Below, piece by piece: positions 1 to 8,982 of a DNA stretch of 64,000 nt (position 1 is its first letter; each line of letters opens with the position of its first letter). The notes under the pieces are model-generated. The model had not been told where the DNA came from. It saw nothing but the letters and a program-made list of their open reading frames with translations, and did no database searches. Origin of the DNA: Agrocybe praecox (lineage: Eukaryota; Basidiomycota; Agaricomycetes; Agaricales; Agrocybaceae); contig OZ024844.1 of NCBI GenBank assembly GCA_964017145.1, positions 3,968,001 to 4,032,000 on the forward strand. Direction: 5' to 3'. The translations under genes and the position numbers were made by a program.

Positions 1-60
1 TCTCAACTTCTCCCATCGCGCACCTCGATGCCTCGAAGTCCCGAACGGCCTAGCGTCACA
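1..60 (+). repeat. 3' end of the 5' LTR of a Ty3/Gypsy element
   Basis: These 60 bases are identical to the last 60 bases of the 3' LTR at 12258-12317, both ending in GTCACA. The rest of the 5' LTR lies to the left of the window. Identity over this short stretch suggests a recent insertion, although 60 bp is too little to date it. Confidence 0.93.
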
Positions 61-61
61 A

Positions 62-82
62 TGGTGGGGGCACCGCGGACTT
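62..82 (+). other. Probable primer binding site of the retrotransposon
   Basis: The sequence directly after the 5' LTR begins TGGTGGGGGCACCG, one base past the LTR end. It starts with TGG, as expected for pairing with the CCA tail of a primer tRNA. I could not assign the tRNA species. Position is the main evidence. Confidence 0.55.
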
Positions 83-762
83 CAATCCCTGCATTGAAGG
101 TGCTCTTTTCTCGCAACGAAAAACGGGACGACCAACCGACGAACGATTCGACGGACCAAGGTTAAGGAACGAGGGGAATCGGTTGACAGCGCTTTCGAGT
201 TGCGTCAACCGTGCCTATCCGAGCATATGAAACGTAGCCGGTTGCGCCTTCGGGCTGCACTGTCTTAGTTTCGTACTCTCTCGGACCCTTTTCCGGGCCT
301 TGGAATTCAGGGAGTGATTCAGAACGAGCCACAGTGGATAGCGCCTTCGGGCAGCATCTGCTTAAACTCGTTCGAAATTCGAAGATATAAGGTCTGCTGC
401 GCCTATGGTAGCGCAGGCCGAAAATCTTCGAACCTTCAAGGATATAAGGTCTGCTGCGCCCATGGCAGCGCAGGCCGAAATTCTTTGAACCCTCAACTCC
501 CTCTCGAAAACTCACGTCGAAGGAACTCGCGAAAACCCCCTGCTATTTCAATTCACTTCCATTTCTATTCGTATAGCATGTCTACCCCTTTCCTCCTACC
601 GATGCGCTTCGCTGGACGATCCGATCGTAGGAAAATTATTATTATTCAAACCCGTCTATTCAGTCTACTGCTCGTTCTAACGACTTGGCGATATCTCTCG
701 GGGTTATGGAAAATTTCTAAGGGCCTTATCACGTACAAAAACCTCCATACACTCGCACACTC
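83..762 (+). other. Retrotransposon 5' leader (untranslated)
   Basis: This is the leader between the primer binding site and gag. No convincing gene is seen, and the short ORFs on both strands look incidental. It contains the two-copy hairpin repeat at 384-497. The promoter and RNA start would normally be in the 5' LTR, which is mostly outside the window. Confidence 0.7.
384..497 (+). repeat. Two-copy 57-bp direct repeat with hairpin potential in the leader
   Basis: The unit beginning GATATAAGGTCTGCTGCGCC occurs at 384 and again at 441, a period of 57 bp. Each copy holds GGTCTGCTGCGC followed about 8 bases later by GCGCAGGCC, which can pair into a GC-rich stem-loop. The two copies differ at a compensating position in the loop flank (CTATGGTAG versus CCATGGCAG). 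It could be an RNA packaging or dimerisation signal, but that is inference. Confidence 0.7.
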
Positions 763-3700
763 TTGCTTCACTCTCGTCGTTTCAACCTTCCTATATTCCC
801 CCCCGGGCGTATGGCATCCTCGAGGAACTCCAATCGAGGTTCCACCAACGGAACCAATCCTAGTCGCGGAAGGAATACGATTAATTCGCGTTCGACTACC
901 CCGGGAGTAGAGTTACCTGCTCCCGCTGCCAGAAGAACCAACAACTCCAGACGAAGAGTCACCATAGAGGAAGGGCCCCCTGACCCTCAGACGGTTGGAG
1001 AAACTCTACCGTTAGAAGCGGGAGCTCCGGTTCTTGACCTTGCTGAATCGGTTGCTACTAGCGCCAGAAGCGAGGGAGCTGGCGCTCCTAGCTCGACGAA
1101 TGGATCCTCGGTGGGTGGAGACGAAAGCTTTCGTTCTGCCTCGGCTACTCCGTCACTCTCTTCCTTGTTTGGAACCCATAGCACCAATGGATCGGATAAC
1201 ACCATCAATGCGAAACGCGACAAAAGGGAAGATGAATATCCGCGAATATTCCACGGTATACCAGTAGCGGGCGAACTCCCGCTATTCCACGAACCTCTGC
1301 ATACTTCCTTACTAAAGTATCATGCTCCTTTCGATCCCTTGGTCGATCGTGATCCTCTCGAAGAGTTCGGAGCCTCAGATGGCGCGCTCATTGGAAGACC
1401 TGCGGAGGAAGCTATATTGCTAAGGGACGTTATCCTTAGGTGGACCGCCCCGCATCTAGCTTGCTTCTGGGAGAATTTACCTCAAGCCATACAGTCGTTC
1501 GTCAAATCTCAAATTAGGATTACCGACTTAATTTCGTATGACCTAACTACGGAGGAAACCTTCTACGCGTTACCCAAGGAACGACTGCATGAAATTGGGC
1601 AGATTCTCCTAGCTCTTTCTCAAATATTGGAATCTTTGGCGGACTTCTTCTATCGCGGAAAACGCTCTTCGTTTACCGTGGACTCAAATTACTCCTTACT
1701 TCGTATGCTGGCCTGGCACGGAAACCCTTCGGAAATCGTGCTGACAGTGCCGGTTTTGCAACGACGATGTGAAATTGCCGTATCACACGTTACTCAATAC
1801 TTCAATAAGCTCCGGAAGCTATTCTCGGATAATGATGAAGTCGTGTCGGTAGCCTCCTACCATTCCTCCAACCCTTCGGAACGATCAATAATTGCTCAAT
1901 CCTCCCCAAGGACCGTCCTAGCTCGTCTAGCAGCTCGAGACGATTATCCGTCAGGATTTAGCAGGGATAATTTGGCTACGCGACATTCTCTAATTAAGGA
2001 ATTCGAAGAGAAAGGATCCAAACCGTTGCCTACCTCCCCATTCGTCTATCGAGCCCATGTCGACTCCTCCTTGCCTAAACCACGCGATGAACCTGCGCCG
2101 AACGAAGCGGTCAACAACTCCATCAGTTCGTTCTTGACGAATAGGAGACCCACTGCGAACGCCGAAAGGGTGGTCCCTATGCCCGAGTCGATATCTGCAA
2201 TCCCCAGCCGTCATGCTATATCGTCTTTACCAGGTGTGGGCCGCTTCGATTCTAACGTCAATTCAATGGAAACTGGGGGGCCATTCGTGACGCGTAGAGG
2301 GATTCTGAACACGACCCCTAATGCCGTATCGAATCCTCCTGTTAGCGGATGGACTAGCTATCAGTTCAAGAACTCTCCGGGCTCTACCGACTCCAGCATC
2401 GCCAATTCTAAGGAGACAGAAACCAAGGATAAACCGAGCTTCAACGGACCGCCGGGGGGGCCTGGGGATCCCTCAGGAGACCCCAATGGCCCTGGTGGAG
2501 GACCGAACGGACCACCTGGATGGCCACCCGGTTACACAGGCTGGCCTGGGTATAATCTTGGTCGAGGCGGTGGAGGTGGTGGTGGAGGTGATGGAGGTGG
2601 TGGTGGAGGTGATGGAGGTGGTGGTGGAGGTCCTCCTCCTGTCGGAGCTGCAGCTGCCTTACCCGCAGCTGACGAAGAATGGCAGATGAATCCAAAAATT
2701 AATCTATCTAATCTACCAGCTTGGAACGGAAAGAACGACACTCTCATCGAATATCTCAGTGAAATGGGTGGCTTTGCTAAGCTTGGTCAAAGGATGAAAA
2801 GAGGAATAGGTCAATTAGCCACTTTCAAATGGTCTGGCCCAGCAAAGTTATGGTGGGATACGCTACCCCTCCCAGAGCAGATTTATCTTGGTCAGAACTG
2901 GGACTATCTATTACGAGGAATTCGCGAGCATTTCATGAATGAGAACTGGGTTCAAGAACGCACTCGAGAGTTCGAAGAAATGAAGTTTCGTCAACGAAGC
3001 CATGAACATGAAACTCCACTCCAATTCCTTCAGCGACGAATTCGCTATCACCAATTCCTATTCACCGATGATGCTGATGGACCGCTCGCTGTCTCTCGAG
3101 TTCTACGTACTCAACCAACTGAATGGAGTCACACCCTCAACAATTATACATGCCCTACATTATTCCAATTACAAGCCACTGCTGCCCGGTTACAGCAATC
3201 TCTTGAGAGTCATTTCTTACTCAACGAACGACTTCGGAATCCACCCTCGCGTTCATATCAATTTAGTAGAAAACGAGCCATGGTGACTGAGAAGGTCAAG
3301 GAAGAGGAATTCAGTGATGAAGAGGGTGGGACTGAAGGATCCGAGAAGGAAGCGCTCGTCTTGAACAACAAATCGCGAGCCAAAGGACCAGTCAAACCTC
3401 GTTCCTCCCGTTTCCCAGAAGGAAAAACAATTGACGGTTATTCCTTCTCCCGAGATGACACAGTGGTCAGTGCTAAGCTGCCGAATGGAACTTGTTTTAT
3501 CTGTACGAGCCCCAAACACTTCTTCCGGGACTGCCCACATTATGGTAGATTCCAAGCTCTCCGAAGCGCTAATATGTTGCATGTCGATTGGGAACCAGAC
3601 CAGGAAGCGGAATGGGATAGAGAGTATCTAGCTATGATTGTAGAGCAAAATCAGAATGATCTTTCTGCTTATGATTCGAGTGATCCCGCTGAGGCTACTT

Positions 3701-6700
3701 ATAAGGAAGCTCTCAATATAACCAAGGAATTACCTGCTCAAGTCAAAGCTACCCTTTTACCTCGTCGGATACGACGAGCCAACACTCGAGCTATTCCGAA
3801 AAAGGATCTATCATCTAGCGATGTCTCCGGTTCCGAGAGTGCCTCCTCCGAACGAATAGTCAAGGTTAAGAGAGGTCGAGCCCTTCCTGAGGGTATGGGA
3901 TCTCTCGGCGCCAGAGCATTACATATTAAAGCTCGAGTACATTCCATCGAGAACACGTCGGTGCAAACACGCCTAGATTCGGGGGCTGACATCACGCTAA
4001 TGTCTGAAGAATTTTACAAATCGATTCCTGACCTTCCTCGCATTAAAGAAGGATTAAGAATGAAACTCTACCATCTTACGGGTAATGCTAAAGTCCTTGG
4101 CTATGTTCGCACCTCTCTAATTACATCAGCGGAGGATGGTACCGTTCTGCAATTCGACTTAGAGGCGTACGTTGTTAGGGATATGAGAGTGCCCTTGCTC
4201 ATAGGAGAGGACTTTCAAACGACTTATGAACTTGGCCTACGAAGATACGCTACTGGTCAGAGCGAAGTCTTAGTAGGAAGGGATGCGCTATACACGATAC
4301 AAGCTTCTTCCGCGCAGAGCGTAGACTTGGGTTTCGAAATTCGACAGGCCTTCACCTCTCAATCTTTCGTGAGGTCTCGAGCAGTTAGACGAGCAAGAGC
4401 TAAGGCACGACAATCGGATAAGGATGCCCCAGTAGTTGCGGCTCAGGACGTCTGTATTGCCGCTGGTTCCGTCCATAACATTAAGGTGCAAGCTCCTTTC
4501 GGAGATGAGCGTGAATGGATAGTGGAAAAGGTCGTTATTGGAACCGATACTGCGGATATATTAGCTGCTCCAACGACGTGGATTAATTCTGCTTGCCCAT
4601 ACTTGCCCATTGCGAATCCCACTCCCAGACCGATTTACATACGAATGGGGGACGTAGTCGGACACTTGCTCGATCCCATGGCCTTAAACAAGTCAGACGG
4701 CCCTGAGGCGACGAAGATGTCCGCAGCGGCCGATGCGATCAGAGCCGTTATAACTGGTACCCTCAGAGATCAGGATCTAGGAGCTGCAACCACCATACGA
4801 GAACCAAGTGACGACAAATTAGAGCAGGATGAATCGTGGGGACCTAAAACCACCACCGTGGCTATCGACGACGTTCATGGAGACGTATCGACCTTGGTAA
4901 ACCTAGGACCTGATATTCCCGAGGAATATCGAACCAGACTAGCTTCCGTACTGAAGAAGAACGAGCGAGCGTTTGGAGTCAACGGACGACTGGGGCAAGT
5001 CGAAGCCCGTGTTGAAGTTCCTCTGAAACCTGGTACTCAACCCATTTCCGTTCCTATGTACGGCGCTTCGCCTGCGAAACGTGAAGTAATCGATAAGCAA
5101 ATTAATGCTTGGTTCGAAGCTGGGGTGATTGAGCCGTCCGTTAGCCCTTGGGGATTTCCTGTGGTAGTCGTCTACAGAAACGGCAAACCTCGTTTGGTAG
5201 TCGATTACCGAAAGTTAAACGCTCACACTATACCGGACGAGTTCCCTATTCCCCGCCAGTCTGAAATCATTCAAGCTCTATCCGGCTCTCAAGTACTGTC
5301 CTCTTTCGATGCGTTATCAGGTTTTACTCAACTCGAAATGGCGGACAAGGATAAAGAAAAAACAGCTTTTCGTTGTCATCTGGGCTTATGGCAATTCAAG
5401 CGTATGCCTTTCGGGTTGCGTAACGGCCCATCCATCTTCCAACGCATCATGCAAGGAGTTCTCTCGCCCTTCTTATGGCTTTTCGCCTTGGTCTATATCG
5501 ATGATATCGTAGTATTCTCAAGGAACTGGGAAGAACACTTGATCCACTTGGATAAAGTGCTTAGTGCTATCGCTTCGTCCGGAATCACTCTCTCACCTCC
5601 CAAATGTTTCGTAGGCTATTCTTCTATCTTGTTACTCGGCCAAAAAGTATCTCGTTTGGGTCTCTCTACTCACGCCGAGAAAGTTGCGGCTATCCAGGAG
5701 TTAGCTCGTCCACACAATGTTCACGATTTGCAGAAATTCTTAGGCATGGTCGTCTATTTCTCTCAGTATATTCCCTTCTACTCCTTCATTGCCTCACCTC
5801 TATTCGCGCTACTGAAGAAAGGAGTACGTTGGCACTGGGGTGCAGAACATGAAACGGCCTGGGCGAGCGCAAAGGTTGCTCTGGCTTCTGCTCCAGTCCT
5901 AGGTCATCCTGTTCAAGGGGTTCCATATCGTCTTTATACCGACGCATCAGATTTTGCTCTAGGTGCTAGTTTGCAACAAGTGCAGCCTATTCTCGTTCGA
6001 GATCTGAAGGGCACTTCAACGTATGAACGTTTGCGTAAAGCTTGGGAGGCTCAAGACCCGGTCCCTTCTCTGTTTCCTATCCTCATCAAGGATGTAGTAG
6101 AACGTCGTTCCTCGGACGATTGGGCGGATTCCCTGGATGACACGACTGTTCACGTCGAACGAGTCATCGCTTATTGGAGTCGTTCTCTTAAGCCCGCTGA
6201 ACGTAACTACAGCGCGACTGAACGGGAGGCTCTTGGCGCGAAGGAAGCCTTGGTTAAATTCCAACCTTTTATTGAAGGCGAAATTATAACCCTGGTCACC
6301 GATCACGCTGCTCTTCAGTGGGCTCGCGTCTATGAGAATGCTAACCGGCGCCTAGCGGCGTGGGGGGCGGTATTCGCTGCATATCCTGGTCTACGAATAG
6401 TGCATCGACCGGGTCGAGTACATTCTAACGTGGACCCGTTGTCCCGAATGCCTCGAGTGCCGCCGCATAGTTCTCCGATCAGAGACGATCTTGTCACCAT
6501 TACTCCCACTGAAGAAAAGCGGGAATTAGCTCAATTAGCGGAGGATAAAGGAACTTACAGCCCGGCCAACAGAGCAGCGTTTTCAGTATGCTGGTGGGAA
6601 GAAGTAGTAGAGAAATCTGCCTATCCGGTTATGACTAGGAGACAGCGAGCCGAATTGGAAGCAGTAACCTCAAACCCTACGCAAGATATTAAGGACGATT

Positions 6701-8361
6701 CTGAGAGTCCCACGGAAAGTCAGAGCTTGGATCTTCCTTTCGAAAACGAAGATCACTGGACGTATCCTGTCGGAACGAAGCCAGTTGTCGATAATCTAGA
6801 AGAGAATTGGGATAATCGTACCCACTTGCTCATTTCTATGAAACCCTCGATTATTAAATCATTTGTGGAAGGATACAAGACTGATCCATTTTTCCATAAA
6901 CGATACGTTGACGAACAACCTAATCCTCAGACGGTTCTTACTCCCTCGCATTTTCGTAAAGGGGCAGACGGCTTGCTCTACTTTCTAGACGCTGATTGGA
7001 ATGCTAAGCTCTGTGTTCCTCGTTCACAAGTCAACTTCGTCTTAAAATGGATACACGATTCGCCATTCGAAAGTGCACACGCGGGTTACAAACGCTTCTC
7101 TGCCAGACTTTTAGAGGTGTTCTACTGGAACACAATGATGAAAGACGCGTCTATCTTCTGTTCCACCTGCGATGTGTGTCAAAAGATCAAAGCGGATCAC
7201 CGCAAAGGAGTTGGTGCTCTCCGACCAGCTCATATTCCTGCTCGACCATTCGCTACTGTCTCACTAGACCTAATCACTGGGCTACCACCTTCAGGAGAAG
7301 CCAAATATACTGCGGTTCTGGTTATAGTTGATAAACTAACCAAGTTCGCCATCATTGTACCCACGCATGATACTCTGGATCGCGAAGGATTCGCTAAAAT
7401 ATTTGTGGAAAGAGTGGCGAACATATTCGGTCTACCTGAAAGAATAATCGCGGATCGTGACAAAAGGTGGTCAACGGATTTCTGGAAGTCAGTAGTATCA
7501 AGTTACGGAGGAGTCATGGCTCTGTCTTCTTCGCATCACCCTCAAACTGATGGTCAAACGGAAATCCTGAATGCTAACATTGAACAAATGCTTAGAGCAT
7601 ACGTAGCTGGAAACCGCAAGAGCTGGGCAGAATGGTTAAGCGTACTAGCTTTCTCCTATAATTCGGCGGTCCATTCATCCACCTCATATTCTCCAAACTT
7701 TCTACTGTTGGGATATAATCCCAGACTATCCACTAGCTCGATACTAAAGGAAGTGGACCCTTCCAACCGACCTTTCCTCCCAAGTCAGAGAGCCGAAGAA
7801 TTCATTCGTTCCATCGAGGAAGTTCGGACCCTGGCGAGGAACTCTTTGGTTTTGGCCCAAGAAAAGCAAGCTAAAGCGTACAACAAGGGACGTAGACCGG
7901 TTGATGATATTCGTGTAGGAGACCTCGTCCTCGTGAATCCCCATACTCTCAAACTTGTAGACGCTAAGGGGACTGGGAAGAAGCTGGTGCAAAGAACTAT
8001 CGGGCCTTTTGAAGTGCTGGAGAAGATCAACCCTGTGGTTTTCCGGCTGAGGCTACCTGACTCTTACCCTATGCATCCAGTGTTTAATGTTAGTCATCTG
8101 AAGAAGTACTACCCCTCGCCCAAAGAGTTAGGAGAAAGGGAAATATTGCCATCCACTCGAGAGTTCTTAGGGTCACCGGAATACGAAGTAGAAGCTATAC
8201 TTGGCCACAAGCTCACTAACAGAAAGACGGGAAATCGTAGGATGTATCGAATTCGATGGACTGGATATGGCCCCGCTGACGATTCCTGGGTATCCGAATA
8301 CGACTTACGAAACTCCCCAGAACTACGACGAGAATATCTATCTCTCCATAACCTCAATTAA
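763..8361 (+). CDS. Ty3/Gypsy chromovirus Gag-Pol polyprotein (2532 aa, single ORF)
   Basis: This is one uninterrupted reading frame encoding the structural and replication proteins of an LTR retrotransposon. Visible parts in order are: a gag region; a Gly/Pro-rich stretch with a Gly-Asp repeat near residues 560-626; a CCHC zinc knuckle (CFICTSPKHFFRDC) near 910; a retropepsin motif LDSGAD near 1070; reverse transcriptase from about 1420 with YIDDIVVFS near 1577; RNase H with LYTDAS near 1723 and TDHAALQW near 1845; an integrase HHCC zinc finger near 2095-2145; the integrase core with acidic residues in SLDLITGLP, IIADRDKRW and TDGQTEILNA; and a C-terminal chromodomain at about 2474-2525. All catalytic motifs are intact. 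A second in-frame ATG at 811 has a better context and may be the true start. Gag and pol are fused with no frameshift or stop between them. The chromodomain places it among the chromoviruses. Confidence 0.96.
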   Translation: MLHSRRFNLPIFPPGRMASSRNSNRGSTNGTNPSRGRNTINSRSTTPGVELPAPAARRTNNSRRRVTIEEGPPDPQTVGETLPLEAGAPVLDLAESVATSARSEGAGAPSSTNGSSVGGDESFRSASATPSLSSLFGTHSTNGSDNTINAKRDKREDEYPRIFHGIPVAGELPLFHEPLHTSLLKYHAPFDPLVDRDPLEEFGASDGALIGRPAEEAILLRDVILRWTAPHLACFWENLPQAIQSFVKSQIRITDLISYDLTTEETFYALPKERLHEIGQILLALSQILESLADFFYRGKRSSFTVDSNYSLLRMLAWHGNPSEIVLTVPVLQRRCEIAVSHVTQYFNKLRKLFSDNDEVVSVASYHSSNPSERSIIAQSSPRTVLARLAARDDYPSGFSRDNLATRHSLIKEFEEKGSKPLPTSPFVYRAHVDSSLPKPRDEPAPNEAVNNSISSFLTNRRPTANAERVVPMPESISAIPSRHAISSLPGVGRFDSNVNSMETGGPFVTRRGILNTTPNAVSNPPVSGWTSYQFKNSPGSTDSSIANSKETETKDKPSFNGPPGGPGDPSGDPNGPGGGPNGPPGWPPGYTGWPGYNLGRGGGGGGGGDGGGGGGDGGGGGGPPPVGAAAALPAADEEWQMNPKINLSNLPAWNGKNDTLIEYLSEMGGFAKLGQRMKRGIGQLATFKWSGPAKLWWDTLPLPEQIYLGQNWDYLLRGIREHFMNENWVQERTREFEEMKFRQRSHEHETPLQFLQRRIRYHQFLFTDDADGPLAVSRVLRTQPTEWSHTLNNYTCPTLFQLQATAARLQQSLESHFLLNERLRNPPSRSYQFSRKRAMVTEKVKEEEFSDEEGGTEGSEKEALVLNNKSRAKGPVKPRSSRFPEGKTIDGYSFSRDDTVVSAKLPNGTCFICTSPKHFFRDCPHYGRFQALRSANMLHVDWEPDQEAEWDREYLAMIVEQNQNDLSAYDSSDPAEATYKEALNITKELPAQVKATLLPRRIRRANTRAIPKKDLSSSDVSGSESASSERIVKVKRGRALPEGMGSLGARALHIKARVHSIENTSVQTRLDSGADITLMSEEFYKSIPDLPRIKEGLRMKLYHLTGNAKVLGYVRTSLITSAEDGTVLQFDLEAYVVRDMRVPLLIGEDFQTTYELGLRRYATGQSEVLVGRDALYTIQASSAQSVDLGFEIRQAFTSQSFVRSRAVRRARAKARQSDKDAPVVAAQDVCIAAGSVHNIKVQAPFGDEREWIVEKVVIGTDTADILAAPTTWINSACPYLPIANPTPRPIYIRMGDVVGHLLDPMALNKSDGPEATKMSAAADAIRAVITGTLRDQDLGAATTIREPSDDKLEQDESWGPKTTTVAIDDVHGDVSTLVNLGPDIPEEYRTRLASVLKKNERAFGVNGRLGQVEARVEVPLKPGTQPISVPMYGASPAKREVIDKQINAWFEAGVIEPSVSPWGFPVVVVYRNGKPRLVVDYRKLNAHTIPDEFPIPRQSEIIQALSGSQVLSSFDALSGFTQLEMADKDKEKTAFRCHLGLWQFKRMPFGLRNGPSIFQRIMQGVLSPFLWLFALVYIDDIVVFSRNWEEHLIHLDKVLSAIASSGITLSPPKCFVGYSSILLLGQKVSRLGLSTHAEKVAAIQELARPHNVHDLQKFLGMVVYFSQYIPFYSFIASPLFALLKKGVRWHWGAEHETAWASAKVALASAPVLGHPVQGVPYRLYTDASDFALGASLQQVQPILVRDLKGTSTYERLRKAWEAQDPVPSLFPILIKDVVERRSSDDWADSLDDTTVHVERVIAYWSRSLKPAERNYSATEREALGAKEALVKFQPFIEGEIITLVTDHAALQWARVYENANRRLAAWGAVFAAYPGLRIVHRPGRVHSNVDPLSRMPRVPPHSSPIRDDLVTITPTEEKRELAQLAEDKGTYSPANRAAFSVCWWEEVVEKSAYPVMTRRQRAELEAVTSNPTQDIKDDSESPTESQSLDLPFENEDHWTYPVGTKPVVDNLEENWDNRTHLLISMKPSIIKSFVEGYKTDPFFHKRYVDEQPNPQTVLTPSHFRKGADGLLYFLDADWNAKLCVPRSQVNFVLKWIHDSPFESAHAGYKRFSARLLEVFYWNTMMKDASIFCSTCDVCQKIKADHRKGVGALRPAHIPARPFATVSLDLITGLPPSGEAKYTAVLVIVDKLTKFAIIVPTHDTLDREGFAKIFVERVANIFGLPERIIADRDKRWSTDFWKSVVSSYGGVMALSSSHHPQTDGQTEILNANIEQMLRAYVAGNRKSWAEWLSVLAFSYNSAVHSSTSYSPNFLLLGYNPRLSTSSILKEVDPSNRPFLPSQRAEEFIRSIEEVRTLARNSLVLAQEKQAKAYNKGRRPVDDIRVGDLVLVNPHTLKLVDAKGTGKKLVQRTIGPFEVLEKINPVVFRLRLPDSYPMHPVFNVSHLKKYYPSPKELGEREILPSTREFLGSPEYEVEAILGHKLTNRKTGNRRMYRIRWTGYGPADDSWVSEYDLRNSPELRREYLSLHNLN
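2565..2640 (+). repeat. Low-complexity Gly-rich tandem repeat within gag
   Basis: About 18-bp units of the type GGTGGTGGTGGAGGTGAT repeat here and encode runs of glycine broken by single aspartates (about residues 601-626). It directly follows a Gly/Pro-rich tract. It looks like a flexible linker between gag subdomains and may vary in length by replication slippage. Confidence 0.85.
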
Positions 8362-8982
8362 ATAAGGATCCTACACCACTCTGCAAATCTTCAGCCCTCA
8401 ACAACGAGATATCATTCCCAATTTTCGTCTTATCCGCAAACACTATTAATGAACCTTACCTTTCTATTTTTGCTACCTTTTCTAAAATTAACTTTCAAGT
8501 ATATTAGTTAAGTAGATAGTCGACTACGTATTACTTAATCATTTCCACGGGATCGGATGTTCGAAACCGATCCTTTTCTTTTAGATACATACCATCTTCT
8601 GCCATTCATTTTTATCTTGGTGATTCAGACTTGGTTGCGCTTCGAGCTGCGCCTGCGCGAATCATCCTCGAGAGATACCCGCCTATTCTGATTCCTTCTT
8701 TCCCCTCTTGGTGATTCAGACTTGGTTGCGCCTCGAGCTGCGCCTGCGCGAATCATCCTTGAGAAAATTGTCGTCTACTCCGAACCTCCCTGCTCATCTC
8801 GCTGATTCAAACACGGTTGCGCCTTGAGCTGCGCCTGCGCGAATCACTCTCGAGAATCAGTCGGTGGAGTCGTCTACCGTGATCCAGCATTCAATATCGA
8901 GGTCTTGCCGTGAGCCGCATCAGCTAAAGCCCGGGGACGCGAAACTAGAGGAAGAACACTTTATCCTACTGCAATTTCCAGG
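8362..8982 (+). other. Interval between the two retrotransposon ORFs
   Basis: This 620-bp noncoding gap separates the gag-pol stop from the second ORF. Its first part is AT-rich with no gene seen. Its second part carries the three hairpin-forming tandem repeats described separately. The second ORF therefore probably needs its own RNA start, splicing or internal initiation, because 620 bp is far for reinitiation. Confidence 0.75.
8620..8850 (+). repeat. Three-copy tandem repeat with GATTC...GAATC hairpins upstream of ORF2
   Basis: Three imperfect copies with a period of about 88-91 bp start near 8621, 8709 and 8801. Each core runs from TGATTCAGAC through GTTGCGC and GAGCTGCGCCTGCGC to GAATCA. 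TGATTC and GAATCA can pair to enclose GCGC stems. The GC-rich TGCGCC-containing stems resemble those in the 5' leader repeats. The copies lie 130-360 bp before the second ORF. Confidence 0.8.

Noticed and set aside
162..515. 117-codon minus-strand ORF in the retrotransposon leader
   Set aside because: Its repeated residues come from the 57-bp hairpin repeat. It runs against the direction of the element and has no recognisable domain.
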